The notes: generated by a model from the letters alone, not told the origin. Counted from the first letter of the stretch, positions 1 through 6,510 are shown. The stretch is DNA of 9,856 bases from Oscillospiraceae bacterium (GCA_009785655.1 WQVW01000039.1:1-9856), one strand, 5' to 3'. Numbers and translations are program-made.

Positions 1-32
1 AGGGTAAATATCACAAACAGCGAAAACACCAT
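1..32 (-). CDS. 5' end of a membrane or secreted protein gene (partial, runs off left edge)
   Basis: Only eleven codons are inside the window. They read M-V-F-S-L-F-V-I-F-T-L from an ATG at 32-30, a hydrophobic run that fits the start of a signal peptide or first membrane helix. An AGGA ribosome binding site lies five bases upstream, and the frame above the ATG has no earlier ATG, GTG or TTG before an in-frame TGA at 59-57, so this start is well supported. A promoter-like pair and operator-like repeats lie at the right distance upstream (65-142). Function cannot be assigned from eleven residues. The alternative is that the short frame is fortuitous, but the combination of promoter, SD and hydrophobic start argues for a real gene. 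Confidence 0.5.
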   Translation of the reverse strand, partial: MVFSLFVIFT

Positions 33-72
33 TTTTTTCCTGTCTTCCAGCGCGATTCACCCCCAATCGTTT

Positions 73-90
73 AATTGCACTCGTGCAATT
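73..90. promoter_or_regulatory. Perfect dyad in the leader of the left-edge gene
   Basis: AATTGCAC (73-80) and GTGCAATT (83-90) are exact inverted repeats around a two-base centre. A two-base loop is poor for RNA, so a dimeric protein binding site is more likely than a terminator. It lies about 20 bp downstream of the predicted transcription start, next to the tandem repeats at 97-117. Confidence 0.4.
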
Positions 91-96
91 TGCGCT

Positions 97-117
97 TGTA
101 CGATTAGTGTACGATTA
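97..117. repeat. Tandem 10-bp direct repeat over the -10 box (operator-like)
   Basis: TGTACGATTA occurs at 97-106 and again at 108-117, one base apart, so the repeat period is 11 bp, about one helical turn. The right copy overlaps the -10 hexamer and the left copy lies on the expected transcription start. An inverted half-site, AATCGT, is at 65-70. The placement suggests a repressor or regulator binding two sites on one DNA face; the regulator is unknown. Confidence 0.5.
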
Positions 118-142
118 AAACCGGTTGATTATGACATGTAAA
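114..142 (-). promoter_or_regulatory. Promoter for the leftward gene at the left edge
   Basis: On the minus strand TTTACA (142-137) is followed after exactly 17 bases by TTTAAT (119-114), each one mismatch from the sigma-70/sigma-A consensus. Transcription should start near 107, giving a leader of about 75 nt before the ATG at 32. The spacer contains an 8-bp AACCGGTT palindrome (119-126). Inference from sequence only. Confidence 0.5.
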
Positions 143-162
143 TTTTTCTAAAAATCATGCCA

Positions 163-178
163 CGATCCGCCCCTACAC
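163..178 (-). repeat. Short GTGTAGGGGCGGATCG repeat fragment
   Basis: Minus-strand GTGTAGGGGCGGATCG lies nine bases after the stop codon of the symporter gene. A near copy, GTGTAGGGCGATCG, sits at 8749-8762 on the plus strand at the end of the DUF3810 gene. The motif has the GTAGGG edge seen in the palindromic elements near 6835 and 8782-8886 and may be a decayed end of one. A weak hairpin (ATCGT/ATGAT, minus strand) followed by five T lies just beyond, a poor terminator candidate for the symporter. Confidence 0.35.
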
Positions 179-186
179 CACTTGTA

Positions 187-1572
187 TCACAATCTCCGCG
201 CACCAAAATGCTCCCGCGTTGCTTGGACAACGATGCCGGAGAGTGCCAGCAGGGCGATCAGGTTCGGTATCGCCATCAGGCCGTTGAGCGTATCGGATAT
301 CTCCCAAGCGAGCGAGATATCCATCGTCGCACCGAGGATTGTGACAAACACATATATCATCAGGTACGGCTTCACGCTTTTCGGGCCAAACAGATATTCA
401 CAACACCGCACACCATAGAATGACCACCCCAGCACCGTAGCCAACGCGAACAGCACCATGCACGCCGATATAATCGCCGCCCCCGCCCGCTCGCCAAACA
501 CGGTCGAGAACGCCAGCATGTTAAGCTCCACGCCGCCCTCCGTGCCGTATTGCAGCGGGAGTCCCGACAACAACAGCGTCAATGCCGTGATCGTACCCAT
601 GATGATGGTGTCGATAAAAACTTCAAAAATCCCGTAAAGACCTTGTTTGACAGGGTCTTTTTCACTGGATGCCGCGTGCGCAATCGGCGCGGAACCCAGT
701 CCCGCTTCGTTTGAAAACACGCCGCGTTTCAACCCCACGCTGACCGCCTGCCTCATTGAAATCCCCGCCGCACCACCGATGGCAGCCCTAGGTGTCAACG
801 CGGCAGTGAATATGTCAGCAAAAACAGAGACAATCCCGCCGATGTTTGCGAAAATCACAATCAACGCACCACCCAGATAGATGATGGACATCAATGGTAC
901 AATCATCTCCGTCATCCGTCCAAGGGCTTTGATTCCGCGTAGCAGCGTCATCCCGGTAAAAGTGGCAACGCATATCCCGATGACAAGATTCACTATCCCG
1001 CGATGATCCGCAAATGCCGGGGTAAACGCAGAGATCGCGTGATTGACGGCACTTGTCATGTTCCCAACTTGCACCGCGTTGCCGATGCCGAATGCCGCCG
1101 CCGCACCGAATATACAGAACAGTACGGACAGCCAATGCCAGCGTTTGGATAGCCCGCACCGGATATAATACATCGGGCCTCCGGCAAACTCGCCGTTTGG
1201 GTTCCGCGTGCGGAATTTAACAGCCAGCACCGTCTCGGCATATTTTGTGCACATGCCGATCAATGCTGAAATCCACAGCCAGAACACCGCGCCCGCCCCA
1301 CCCAATGTGACGGCGTAGGTGATCCCGGCAATATTTCCCGTCCCAGCAGTGGCCGCCAATGCCGTTGTCATCGCCTGAAACGGCGTCATCGCACCGGGTT
1401 CGGCCATTTGCCTGCGGAAAATTTTGCCGAGTGTATGCCGCATGGCATATTTGAACTCAAAAATCTGCACAAACCCGGTGCGCAGACTGAGGAAAATCCC
1501 AGTGCCGAGCAGTAGGATGAGCATAGGTATTCCCCAGATTATCTGGTCGTTGAATGATTTAAGCCATTGCAT
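187..1572 (-). CDS. AGCS-family sodium:amino acid symporter (alanine/glycine type)
   Basis: An integral membrane carrier of 461 residues that takes up a small neutral amino acid (alanine or glycine in known relatives) with Na+; substrate and ion are inferred from the family. Visible family marks, numbered from the chosen start, are TAGTGNIAG near 75-83, the signature GGAGAVFWLW at 91-100, the GGPMYYI stretch near 131-137, and GVFSNEAGLGSAP at 284-296. About ten hydrophobic segments run the whole length, and the size matches Bacillus AlsT-type proteins. I start at ATG 1572 because AGGAGG (1582-1577) lies just before it; the upstream in-frame ATG at 1593 would put that ribosome site inside the coding region and has none of its own. 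It is probably a single-gene transcript from the promoter at 1657-1684. No glycine riboswitch fits the short leader. Confidence 0.93.
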   Translation of the reverse strand: MQWLKSFNDQIIWGIPMLILLLGTGIFLSLRTGFVQIFEFKYAMRHTLGKIFRRQMAEPGAMTPFQAMTTALAATAGTGNIAGITYAVTLGGAGAVFWLWISALIGMCTKYAETVLAVKFRTRNPNGEFAGGPMYYIRCGLSKRWHWLSVLFCIFGAAAAFGIGNAVQVGNMTSAVNHAISAFTPAFADHRGIVNLVIGICVATFTGMTLLRGIKALGRMTEMIVPLMSIIYLGGALIVIFANIGGIVSVFADIFTAALTPRAAIGGAAGISMRQAVSVGLKRGVFSNEAGLGSAPIAHAASSEKDPVKQGLYGIFEVFIDTIIMGTITALTLLLSGLPLQYGTEGGVELNMLAFSTVFGERAGAAIISACMVLFALATVLGWSFYGVRCCEYLFGPKSVKPYLMIYVFVTILGATMDISLAWEISDTLNGLMAIPNLIALLALSGIVVQATREHFGARRL

Positions 1573-1576
1573 ATTG

Positions 1577-1582
1577 CCTCCT
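1577..1582 (-). promoter_or_regulatory. Shine-Dalgarno site that sets the symporter start
   Basis: Minus-strand AGGAGG is followed by CAAT and then ATG at 1572-1570. The four-base spacing is on the short side, but the match is full and no comparable site precedes the ATG at 1593, so the shorter protein is preferred. Confidence 0.7.
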
Positions 1583-1593
1583 GACGGGGACAT

Positions 1594-1615
1594 CCCCCTT
1601 CGTGCGCGAAGGGGG
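1594..1615 (-). promoter_or_regulatory. Leader hairpin upstream of the symporter
   Basis: CCCCCTTCG (1594-1602) and CGAAGGGGG (1607-1615) form a 9-bp perfect stem with a four-base loop. It lies between the predicted promoter and the SD. No T-run follows on the minus strand, so it is not a classical terminator. Its downstream GGGG arm could also pair with CCCC at 1587-1584 across ATGT (minus-strand order), giving a mutually exclusive smaller hairpin. Confidence 0.5.
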
Positions 1616-1656
1616 TTTGAGACGAAGGTTTTGGCTTTTAATGTGCCGTAAAAACC

Positions 1657-1684
1657 ATCCTATTCGCAGTGGAGAGGTAGTCAA
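1657..1684 (-). promoter_or_regulatory. Probable promoter of the symporter gene
   Basis: Minus-strand TTGACT (1684-1679), 16-bp spacer, TAGGAT (1662-1657). It lies just after the ATPase stop codon and about 85 bp before the symporter start. No terminator separates the ATPase from this promoter, so some read-through from the ATPase is also possible. Confidence 0.45.
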
Positions 1685-1700
1685 ACACGAAGAGGGCTGT

Positions 1701-4370
1701 TCACAACGCATTCCCACGGCGGCGCTTGTCAATCAATGCTTTGCGGATCATATCCACCGGGATCACGGTGAACGCCAGCAGTATCGAAAATTGCAGCTCC
1801 CGGACGGTGAGACCGGTGGTGCGGAACACGGTTCCGCCGAAGTAGATGATGACGATTTGCACCGCAGTCACGAACAGCATGATAACCATAAACGCTTTGT
1901 TCTTCCAGATGCTTGTCAGCAGATTGATTCGTGTAGTCCTGGCGTTAAAGCTGTTGAAAATCCCGGCGAAGATGAACAAGGCGAAAAATGCCGTCATAAA
2001 ATGCGGCGGCAAGTACACGCCGCGGATTCTGGGCAGTTTCAGGAACAGTATGCACAACAGTGTGACGTATGTGCCGGTGACGAGAATCTGGTTATACATA
2101 TACGGACTTAAAATCGGCTCATCGCGTTTCTTCGGCGGTTCTTTCATGTACTCACGCAGTGGCGGCTCCCCGGCGAATGCCAATCCCGCCAGGGTGTCCA
2201 TCACCATGTTCACCCAAAGCATTTGCAGAACCGTGATCGGCGAATTGATCCCGATAAACGGCCCGATGACCGATATGCCGACGGCACAGAAATTGATGGT
2301 CAGCTGGAATATGATAAACTTGCGTATACTCTTAAAAATAGTCCGGCCATATAGAATCGCCTTTGATATTGACATAAAGTTGTCATCCAATATGACGATG
2401 TCCCCCGCTTCTTTGGCGACTTCCGCCCCGGAACCCATTGAGAAGCCGATATCCGCTTTCTTCAACGCGGGAGAGTCGTTGATTCCGTCGCCTGTCATGC
2501 CGGTGACAAGTCCAATATCTTGTGATATTGCGACAAGTCTGCTTTTGTCGGACGGTATGGCTCTGGCAACAACTCGCAATGATGGCAATATTTTTTTTAG
2601 CTCCGTATCCGACAGTTTTTTCATCTCAGCACTTGTGATGACCGAATCTGCATCTGCGCCCTCGCCGCGCAATAATCCAACTTCACGGGCGACGGAGACG
2701 GCAGTATCCCTATTGTCACCGGTAATCATAACAACTTGAATCCCCGCACCCTTGACGTCTGCGATGGCGCTTGCCGCTTCGCGCCGTACTTCGTCCCGTA
2801 TCGCGGCGATGCCGATCAGCGTAAGATTTCCGCCGGGAGATGATTTGCCGAGCGGCGAATCCCCGGCAGCGATGGCGAGCAATCTATACGCGTTTTTCTG
2901 CAAAGTTTCCATTTCTGATTTAAGCTTTTTAACGCCGGCGAATTCCACAATGATACCGTGTTCATCGTAATAGTGCGTGCAATTGGGCAGAATAAGTTCC
3001 GGCGCGCCTTTGATCAGGGTGATCCCAAAGTCCCCCGCCAACTGCACGGCAGAGAATTTTAAACTGCTGGAAAACGGAATCGTCACAACCGGCCTGAGTT
3101 TATCGGTCACGCCACGACCCAATGCGGTGAATTCCAAAAGTGCCCGCTCTGTGGAATTGCCACCGAGTGCCGCGGCCTTTCCGTCTGATTTGCCGACAAA
3201 CGCGCCTGTATTATGCAACGCCGTAATCGCCAGCAATCTGCCGGTCTGTGTTTTCCCGAGTTTCGTGAAACTCTCAAAACTCGCTCCATCTCCTGTGATA
3301 AACCGGCTTACCGTGAGCTTGCCTTTGGTAAGCGTCCCCGTCTTATCCGTGAATAGAATGTTCAGGCTGCCGGAGGTTTCTATTCCCACCAGTCTGCGCA
3401 CAAGCACGTTGTCGCGCAACATCCGCTTCATGTTGGATGACAGGACAACAGTGATCATCAGCGGCAGCCCCTCTGGGATCGCGACGACAACCACGGAAAT
3501 CGCCAGCGTCACCGCGGCAATCAAGCGGCTTGACAATATCTGTGGATTCCGCAGCGTTCCCAATATCGCCGGCCAGTAAAACCCATTCATCACCACGATG
3601 GTGAAAAACAGATTCGCGAACAGCACAAGTCCCGCGCCACAGTATCCGAGCTTGCTGATTGACCCCGCAAGATGGCGCAGACGCGCTTTCAACGGACTTT
3701 CTCGCGGTGCTTCCTGAATTTCTTCCGCCAACTTGCCGTAAAACGTGGTGGAGCCCACGTTTTTGATAAGCATCACCGCTTCACCCGATAAGACAATAGA
3801 ACCCCTGAAAAGCCTGGTCCAATCACTGAATCCTTCATCCGATGAAGATTTTCCATTCGGCGATTTGTACGCCTCCTTACTCTCGCCGTTCAGTGGGGAT
3901 TGATCGACGGTAAGCTCCCCGCTGACAATCGCACCGTCAGCCGGAATCCGCTCCCCGGCTTGCAACAGGACATGATCGCCGACAACCAGTTCGCCGAGTA
4001 CAAGTTCGATGACCGCGCCCGAACGCTTCACGCGGCACTTTATCTTCAATGCATCTTCCTGTAATTTTTCAAACGCAGATTCACTGCCGTATTCCGACAG
4101 TGTCGAGACAAATGTGGATATCAGTATCGCCACAGCGATTCCGAGTGACTCATACCAGTCGAAATCGCGCAGTTGTATCACGATATTCACCGCCAGGGCG
4201 ATCAGTAGGATTTTGATGATCGGGTCTCCAAAATTGCGGACAAATTCCTTGACAAAGCCTTTCCGCTGACGTTCGGCAAGATAATTATCGCCATATAGGT
4301 CTCTTGCCTGCAACACTTCTTTTTCCGAAAGCCCTTTGATTCTTTTGGCCGCTTCGTTCACGCTTGTCAT
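1701..4370 (-). CDS. Calcium-translocating P-type ATPase, PMCA-like (P2 type)
   Basis: An 889-residue membrane pump that couples ATP hydrolysis to cation export, almost certainly Ca2+. Domains in order: cation-ATPase N-terminal segment (about 1-50), M1-M2 (50-92), actuator domain with SPLNGES at 158-164 where most relatives have TGES, M3-M4 with PEGLP at 299-303, phosphorylation site DKTGT (342-346, Asp342), nucleotide-binding KGAPE at 454-458, TGDN (550-553), TGDGIND hinge (626-632), and M5-M10 (about 685-880). The M5-M6 stretch FQLTIN...LQMLWVNMVMDTLAGLA (689-731) is very close to plasma-membrane Ca2+ ATPases. M6 has Asn721 and Asp725, while M5 has no Glu like SERCA Glu771, so one transported Ca2+ per cycle is inferred. 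There is no long calmodulin-binding tail, as expected in bacteria. The start lies three bases after the stop of the YrzE-like gene; its own SD is weak, suggesting coupled translation. Confidence 0.95.
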   Translation of the reverse strand: MTSVNEAAKRIKGLSEKEVLQARDLYGDNYLAERQRKGFVKEFVRNFGDPIIKILLIALAVNIVIQLRDFDWYESLGIAVAILISTFVSTLSEYGSESAFEKLQEDALKIKCRVKRSGAVIELVLGELVVGDHVLLQAGERIPADGAIVSGELTVDQSPLNGESKEAYKSPNGKSSSDEGFSDWTRLFRGSIVLSGEAVMLIKNVGSTTFYGKLAEEIQEAPRESPLKARLRHLAGSISKLGYCGAGLVLFANLFFTIVVMNGFYWPAILGTLRNPQILSSRLIAAVTLAISVVVVAIPEGLPLMITVVLSSNMKRMLRDNVLVRRLVGIETSGSLNILFTDKTGTLTKGKLTVSRFITGDGASFESFTKLGKTQTGRLLAITALHNTGAFVGKSDGKAAALGGNSTERALLEFTALGRGVTDKLRPVVTIPFSSSLKFSAVQLAGDFGITLIKGAPELILPNCTHYYDEHGIIVEFAGVKKLKSEMETLQKNAYRLLAIAAGDSPLGKSSPGGNLTLIGIAAIRDEVRREAASAIADVKGAGIQVVMITGDNRDTAVSVAREVGLLRGEGADADSVITSAEMKKLSDTELKKILPSLRVVARAIPSDKSRLVAISQDIGLVTGMTGDGINDSPALKKADIGFSMGSGAEVAKEAGDIVILDDNFMSISKAILYGRTIFKSIRKFIIFQLTINFCAVGISVIGPFIGINSPITVLQMLWVNMVMDTLAGLAFAGEPPLREYMKEPPKKRDEPILSPYMYNQILVTGTYVTLLCILFLKLPRIRGVYLPPHFMTAFFALFIFAGIFNSFNARTTRINLLTSIWKNKAFMVIMLFVTAVQIVIIYFGGTVFRTTGLTVRELQFSILLAFTVIPVDMIRKALIDKRRRGNAL

Positions 4371-4373
4371 AGA

Positions 4374-4799
4374 TTACCCGCGCCTGCGGGAGCGCGCCGC
4401 TCCCTTCTTTTTCGGGGAAATCATGCTCCCCAGCACACCGCCACCGAAAATCGCCAGCAATAGTCCCGGGGTCAACGGCCCAATCAACCCGCCGTCAACG
4501 GAAAAAGCAGCGCCGACCAACGTGGCGGCAAACAGCATTCCGGATATGGCAAGCCCCATCATCAGCGTGCGCTGCGGATGCACCCGCACAGCCATCACGG
4601 TTCCGGCAAACGCACCGAGAGATGCCGTGCCCCACATCATTACACGCATCGCCCGCTCCGGCACACGCCCGGAAGATATAAACAGGGCAAAGACGGCAAG
4701 AAGGATCAATATAACGCCAATCCCCATTAGCGCACCGCGCAGAGCCACGGCGGCGAATCCCGGGCTTTTCCCGCCTCGTTGAACATCACTTTTCTGCAT
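4374..4799 (-). CDS. YrzE/TIGR04086-like four-helix membrane protein
   Basis: A 141-residue protein of unknown function. Four hydrophobic segments are visible at about 15-40, 52-70, 78-98 and 104-127, with a basic tail (KKKGAARSRRRG) that should sit in the cytoplasm. Size, four-helix layout and position next to yajC match the TIGR04086/YrzE family, which in B. subtilis follows tgt-yajC; this assignment rests on context and topology, not on a strong motif. The ATG at 4799 follows GAGAGG by nine bases, a good spacing. Unlike the B. subtilis arrangement it is cut off from yajC by an intrinsic terminator (4943-4972) and its stop is three bases from the Ca2+ ATPase start, so it is probably co-transcribed and coupled with the pump. 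The SD is buried in a predicted hairpin (4809-4854). Confidence 0.75.
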   Translation of the reverse strand: MQKSDVQRGGKSPGFAAVALRGALMGIGVILILLAVFALFISSGRVPERAMRVMMWGTASLGAFAGTVMAVRVHPQRTLMMGLAISGMLFAATLVGAAFSVDGGLIGPLTPGLLLAIFGGGVLGSMISPKKKGAARSRRRG

Positions 4800-4808
4800 A
4801 AAAACCGC

Positions 4809-4854
4809 CCTCTCAAGAAAAATAGTCTGTGAGACATACTATTCTTTGAGAAGG
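4809..4854 (-). promoter_or_regulatory. Leader hairpin covering the ribosome site of the YrzE-like gene
   Basis: In the minus-strand RNA, CCTTCTCAA (4854-4846) can pair with TTGAGAGG (4816-4809) with one bulged T, and ATAGT (4842-4838) pairs with ACTAT (4826-4822), separated by an unequal internal loop. The 3' arm contains the GAGAGG ribosome binding site at 4814-4809, so this fold would block translation of the YrzE-like protein and, by coupling, of the ATPase. Pairing was checked by eye; no energy was computed. Confidence 0.45.
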
Positions 4855-4901
4855 CGTAAAATGACAAGCTATTGTTAACAGCGGGCTGGCATACCCCACA
4901 T

Positions 4902-4913
4902 AGAATCGATTCT
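4902..4913. promoter_or_regulatory. 12-bp perfect palindrome AGAATCGATTCT
   Basis: It lies in the 180-bp gap between yajC and the YrzE-like gene, downstream of the yajC terminator and upstream of the leader hairpin, where a promoter for the YrzE-ATPase unit is expected. It could be an operator. I could not find a convincing -35/-10 pair here; TTGTCA (4865-4860, minus) is the best -35 candidate but has no good partner. Confidence 0.25.
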
Positions 4914-4942
4914 TCGCCGTCCAGCAGCTATTAATTGATCGA

Positions 4943-4972
4943 CCAAAAACAACGGGCGGCATTCTGCCGCCC
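4943..4972 (-). terminator. Intrinsic terminator of the tgt-yajC operon
   Basis: On the minus strand GGGCGGCA-GAA-TGCCGCCC is a perfect 8-bp GC-rich stem with a three-base loop (4972-4954), followed by GTTGTTTTTGG. It starts ten bases after the yajC stop. This is a textbook rho-independent terminator and separates yajC from the genes further left. Confidence 0.88.
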
Positions 4973-4981
4973 TGCATTGCC

Positions 4982-5266
4982 TTATCTGCGCTGTGGTGGT
5001 GAATCCGCGGCGTTGCCTACGGTGGATATCGCCCACTTGGCAATCTGTACGCGCACTCTATCCGCGCTGGTCTCGAAAGTGATCTGCTCACCATCCACTG
5101 ACACCACTTTACCGATAATGCCGCCGATCGTCGTTATCGTGTCCCCAACGGAGAGTGATTCACGCATTTCTTGCAGTGCCTTTTTCTTTTTGCGTTCCGG
5201 GCGGATCATAAAAAAGTAGAATATAGCTACCATACCCACCAGCATTGCTATAGTCATCGCATCCAT
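4982..5266 (-). CDS. yajC: Preprotein translocase accessory subunit YajC
   Basis: A 94-residue single-pass membrane protein that associates with SecDF in the Sec protein export pathway; its exact role is not settled. The N-terminal helix is at about 4-21 (MTIAMLVGMVAIFYFFMIRP), followed by the family's basic stretch RPERKKKK (22-29) and the cytoplasmic core with GDTITTIGGIIGKVV (41-55). Length is normal for the family. The start at 5266 is set by GGAGGA eight bases upstream. It follows tgt after a 35-bp gap with no terminator or promoter, so the two are one operon, as in many bacteria. The C-terminal tail (about 85-94, Pro/Arg rich) is not conserved in the family. Confidence 0.95.
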   Translation of the reverse strand: MDAMTIAMLVGMVAIFYFFMIRPERKKKKALQEMRESLSVGDTITTIGGIIGKVVSVDGEQITFETSADRVRVQIAKWAISTVGNAADSPPQRR

Positions 5267-5301
5267 TGTAAAATTCCTCCAGTACTGTTAGACTCTGAAC
5301 A

Positions 5302-6432
5302 TTATACTTGTCCTTGGGTGAAATTGCAAGATAATTTTGTCCGCAAGGCGTCGAACTCGTTTCTGTCCAGTGCGTCTCTGATCTTTTGCATCAGATCGTT
5401 GTAAAAATATAGGTTATGCAGCACAGCCAGCCGCATCGCCAGCATTTCACCCGCTTTGAACAGGTGGCGCAGATACGCCCGCGCAAATGGTTTCGCACAC
5501 ACAGGACATTGGCAATCTTCGTCAATCGGCCGCGGATCGTCTTTAAATTTTTCATTGAGTATATTTATACTGCCTTGCCATGTGAACAATCTGCCGTGAC
5601 GTCCGTTTCTGGCGGGCATCACGCAGTCAAACATATCTATTCCGCGCGCCACCGCCTCAATCAGATTCAACGGTGTACCGACCCCCATCAAGTATCGCGG
5701 GCGATCTTGCGGCATATGCGCTTCCACGGTTTCGACAATATCGTACATCTCCGTTGCCGTTTCACCGACGGCTAATCCACCGATGGCATACCCCGGCAGA
5801 TCGAATTCCGCAATCCGCTGCATGTGCGCGACGCGTATATCATGGAACACCGCGCCCTGATTGATCCCGAACAGCATCTGCCCCGGGTTGATAGCGGATC
5901 CGCGCAGTCGCATCAGCTCATCGCGGCACCTGATAAGCCATCTTGTCGTCATATCACAGGATGCCAGCACATATTCACGGCTGGACGGGATCGGTATGCA
6001 CTCATCAAATGCCATCGCGACATCAGACCCCAGATTGGACTGTATCCGCACACTGTCTTCCGGCGACATGAATATTTTCCGCCCGTCAACGTGAGAACGG
6101 AACATCACGCCGTCTTCAGAGATTGTCCTGCGTGAAGCCAGCGAAAATATCTGAAACCCGCCGCTGTCCGTCAACAGCGGGGCATCCCAGCCCATGAATT
6201 TATGCACCCCGCCCAGCTCGCGGATAAGCCCATCTCCCGGCCGGACATGCAGGTGATATGTATTGGCCAGCGCGACTTGACAATTGACGGATGTCAGATC
6301 GTCACTGGACAGCGCACCTTTCACCGCCGCTTGCGTCGCGACGTTCATAAATACCGGGGTATCCACCGTGCCGTGCGGCGTTGTTAGCACGCCTCTGCGG
6401 GCGCGACCTTGTTTTGTCAGTAATTTAAACAT
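5302..6432 (-). CDS. tgt: tRNA-guanine transglycosylase
   Basis: A 376-residue cytoplasmic enzyme that swaps guanine 34 in GUN-anticodon tRNAs for preQ1, the committed step of queuosine formation. The TIM-barrel marks are clear: HGTVDTPVFM near 20-29, TDSGGFQ at 88-94 with the general-base Asp89, GINQG near 189-193, GGLAVGE near 218-224, and DMFDCVMPARNGRHG at 266-280 with the nucleophile Asp269. The zinc site is CQCPVC (Cys307, Cys309, Cys312) with His339. Length is typical. ATG at 6432 is the only reasonable start, because conserved residues begin within 15 codons and the next Met is at 29. No SD precedes it, while a consensus -10 box ends only eight bases upstream, so a leaderless transcript is likely. 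No queA or preQ1-synthesis gene is in the window and no preQ1 riboswitch precedes it. Confidence 0.97.
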   Translation of the reverse strand: MFKLLTKQGRARRGVLTTPHGTVDTPVFMNVATQAAVKGALSSDDLTSVNCQVALANTYHLHVRPGDGLIRELGGVHKFMGWDAPLLTDSGGFQIFSLASRRTISEDGVMFRSHVDGRKIFMSPEDSVRIQSNLGSDVAMAFDECIPIPSSREYVLASCDMTTRWLIRCRDELMRLRGSAINPGQMLFGINQGAVFHDIRVAHMQRIAEFDLPGYAIGGLAVGETATEMYDIVETVEAHMPQDRPRYLMGVGTPLNLIEAVARGIDMFDCVMPARNGRHGRLFTWQGSINILNEKFKDDPRPIDEDCQCPVCAKPFARAYLRHLFKAGEMLAMRLAVLHNLYFYNDLMQKIRDALDRNEFDALRTKLSCNFTQGQV

Positions 6433-6440
6433 AGTATGAT

Positions 6441-6470
6441 ATTATAGGCTACGGAGCAGCCCCCTGTCAA
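6441..6470 (-). promoter_or_regulatory. Consensus promoter of tgt-yajC, giving a leaderless mRNA
   Basis: Minus strand: TTGACA (6470-6465), 18-bp spacer, TATAAT (6446-6441). Both hexamers match sigma-70/sigma-A consensus exactly. The ATG follows TATAAT by only eight bases, so the transcript should start at 0-5 nt before the start codon. The -35 box lies inside the 39-bp palindrome at 6452-6490. Confidence 0.75.
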
Positions 6471-6490
6471 GTTGACAGGGGGCTGCTCCG
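6452..6490. terminator. Perfect 39-bp palindrome, likely hairpin terminator of the CD3324-like gene
   Basis: CGGAGCAGCCCCCTGTCAA (6452-6470) is the exact inverted copy of 6472-6490 around one central base. As RNA it gives a very stable stem from either strand. It starts 20 bp after the stop codon of the upstream minus-strand gene, where a terminator is expected, but no T-run follows on the minus strand; on the plus strand a five-T run comes only about 18 bases later. Termination is therefore inferred from the stem alone. Being palindromic, it holds TTGACA on both strands; the minus copy is the -35 box of tgt. Confidence 0.5.
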
Positions 6491-6510
6491 ATCAGGCCGG
6501 GTTCAAGTTT

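Noticed and set aside
1573..1593. Seven-residue N-terminal extension of the symporter from ATG 1593
   Set aside because: The AGGAGG ribosome site would fall inside the coding region and the upstream ATG has no site of its own and abuts a hairpin.
1594..1684. Glycine riboswitch controlling the symporter
   Set aside because: The leader is about 85 nt with one simple hairpin and lacks the conserved aptamer cores.
1846..3579. Long plus-strand open frames opposite the ATPase (up to 297 codons)
   Set aside because: They mirror the codon structure of the minus-strand ATPase, have no recognisable domains and no ribosome sites; they are antisense shadows.
4800..4981. Small SCIFF-type cysteine-rich peptide gene, sometimes found near yajC and YrzE-like genes
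   Set aside because: No short frame rich in cysteine is present; the gap holds a terminator, a palindrome and a hairpin.
6433..6510. preQ1 riboswitch in front of tgt
   Set aside because: The promoter lies directly before the ATG, leaving no leader; the sequence is a simple palindrome.
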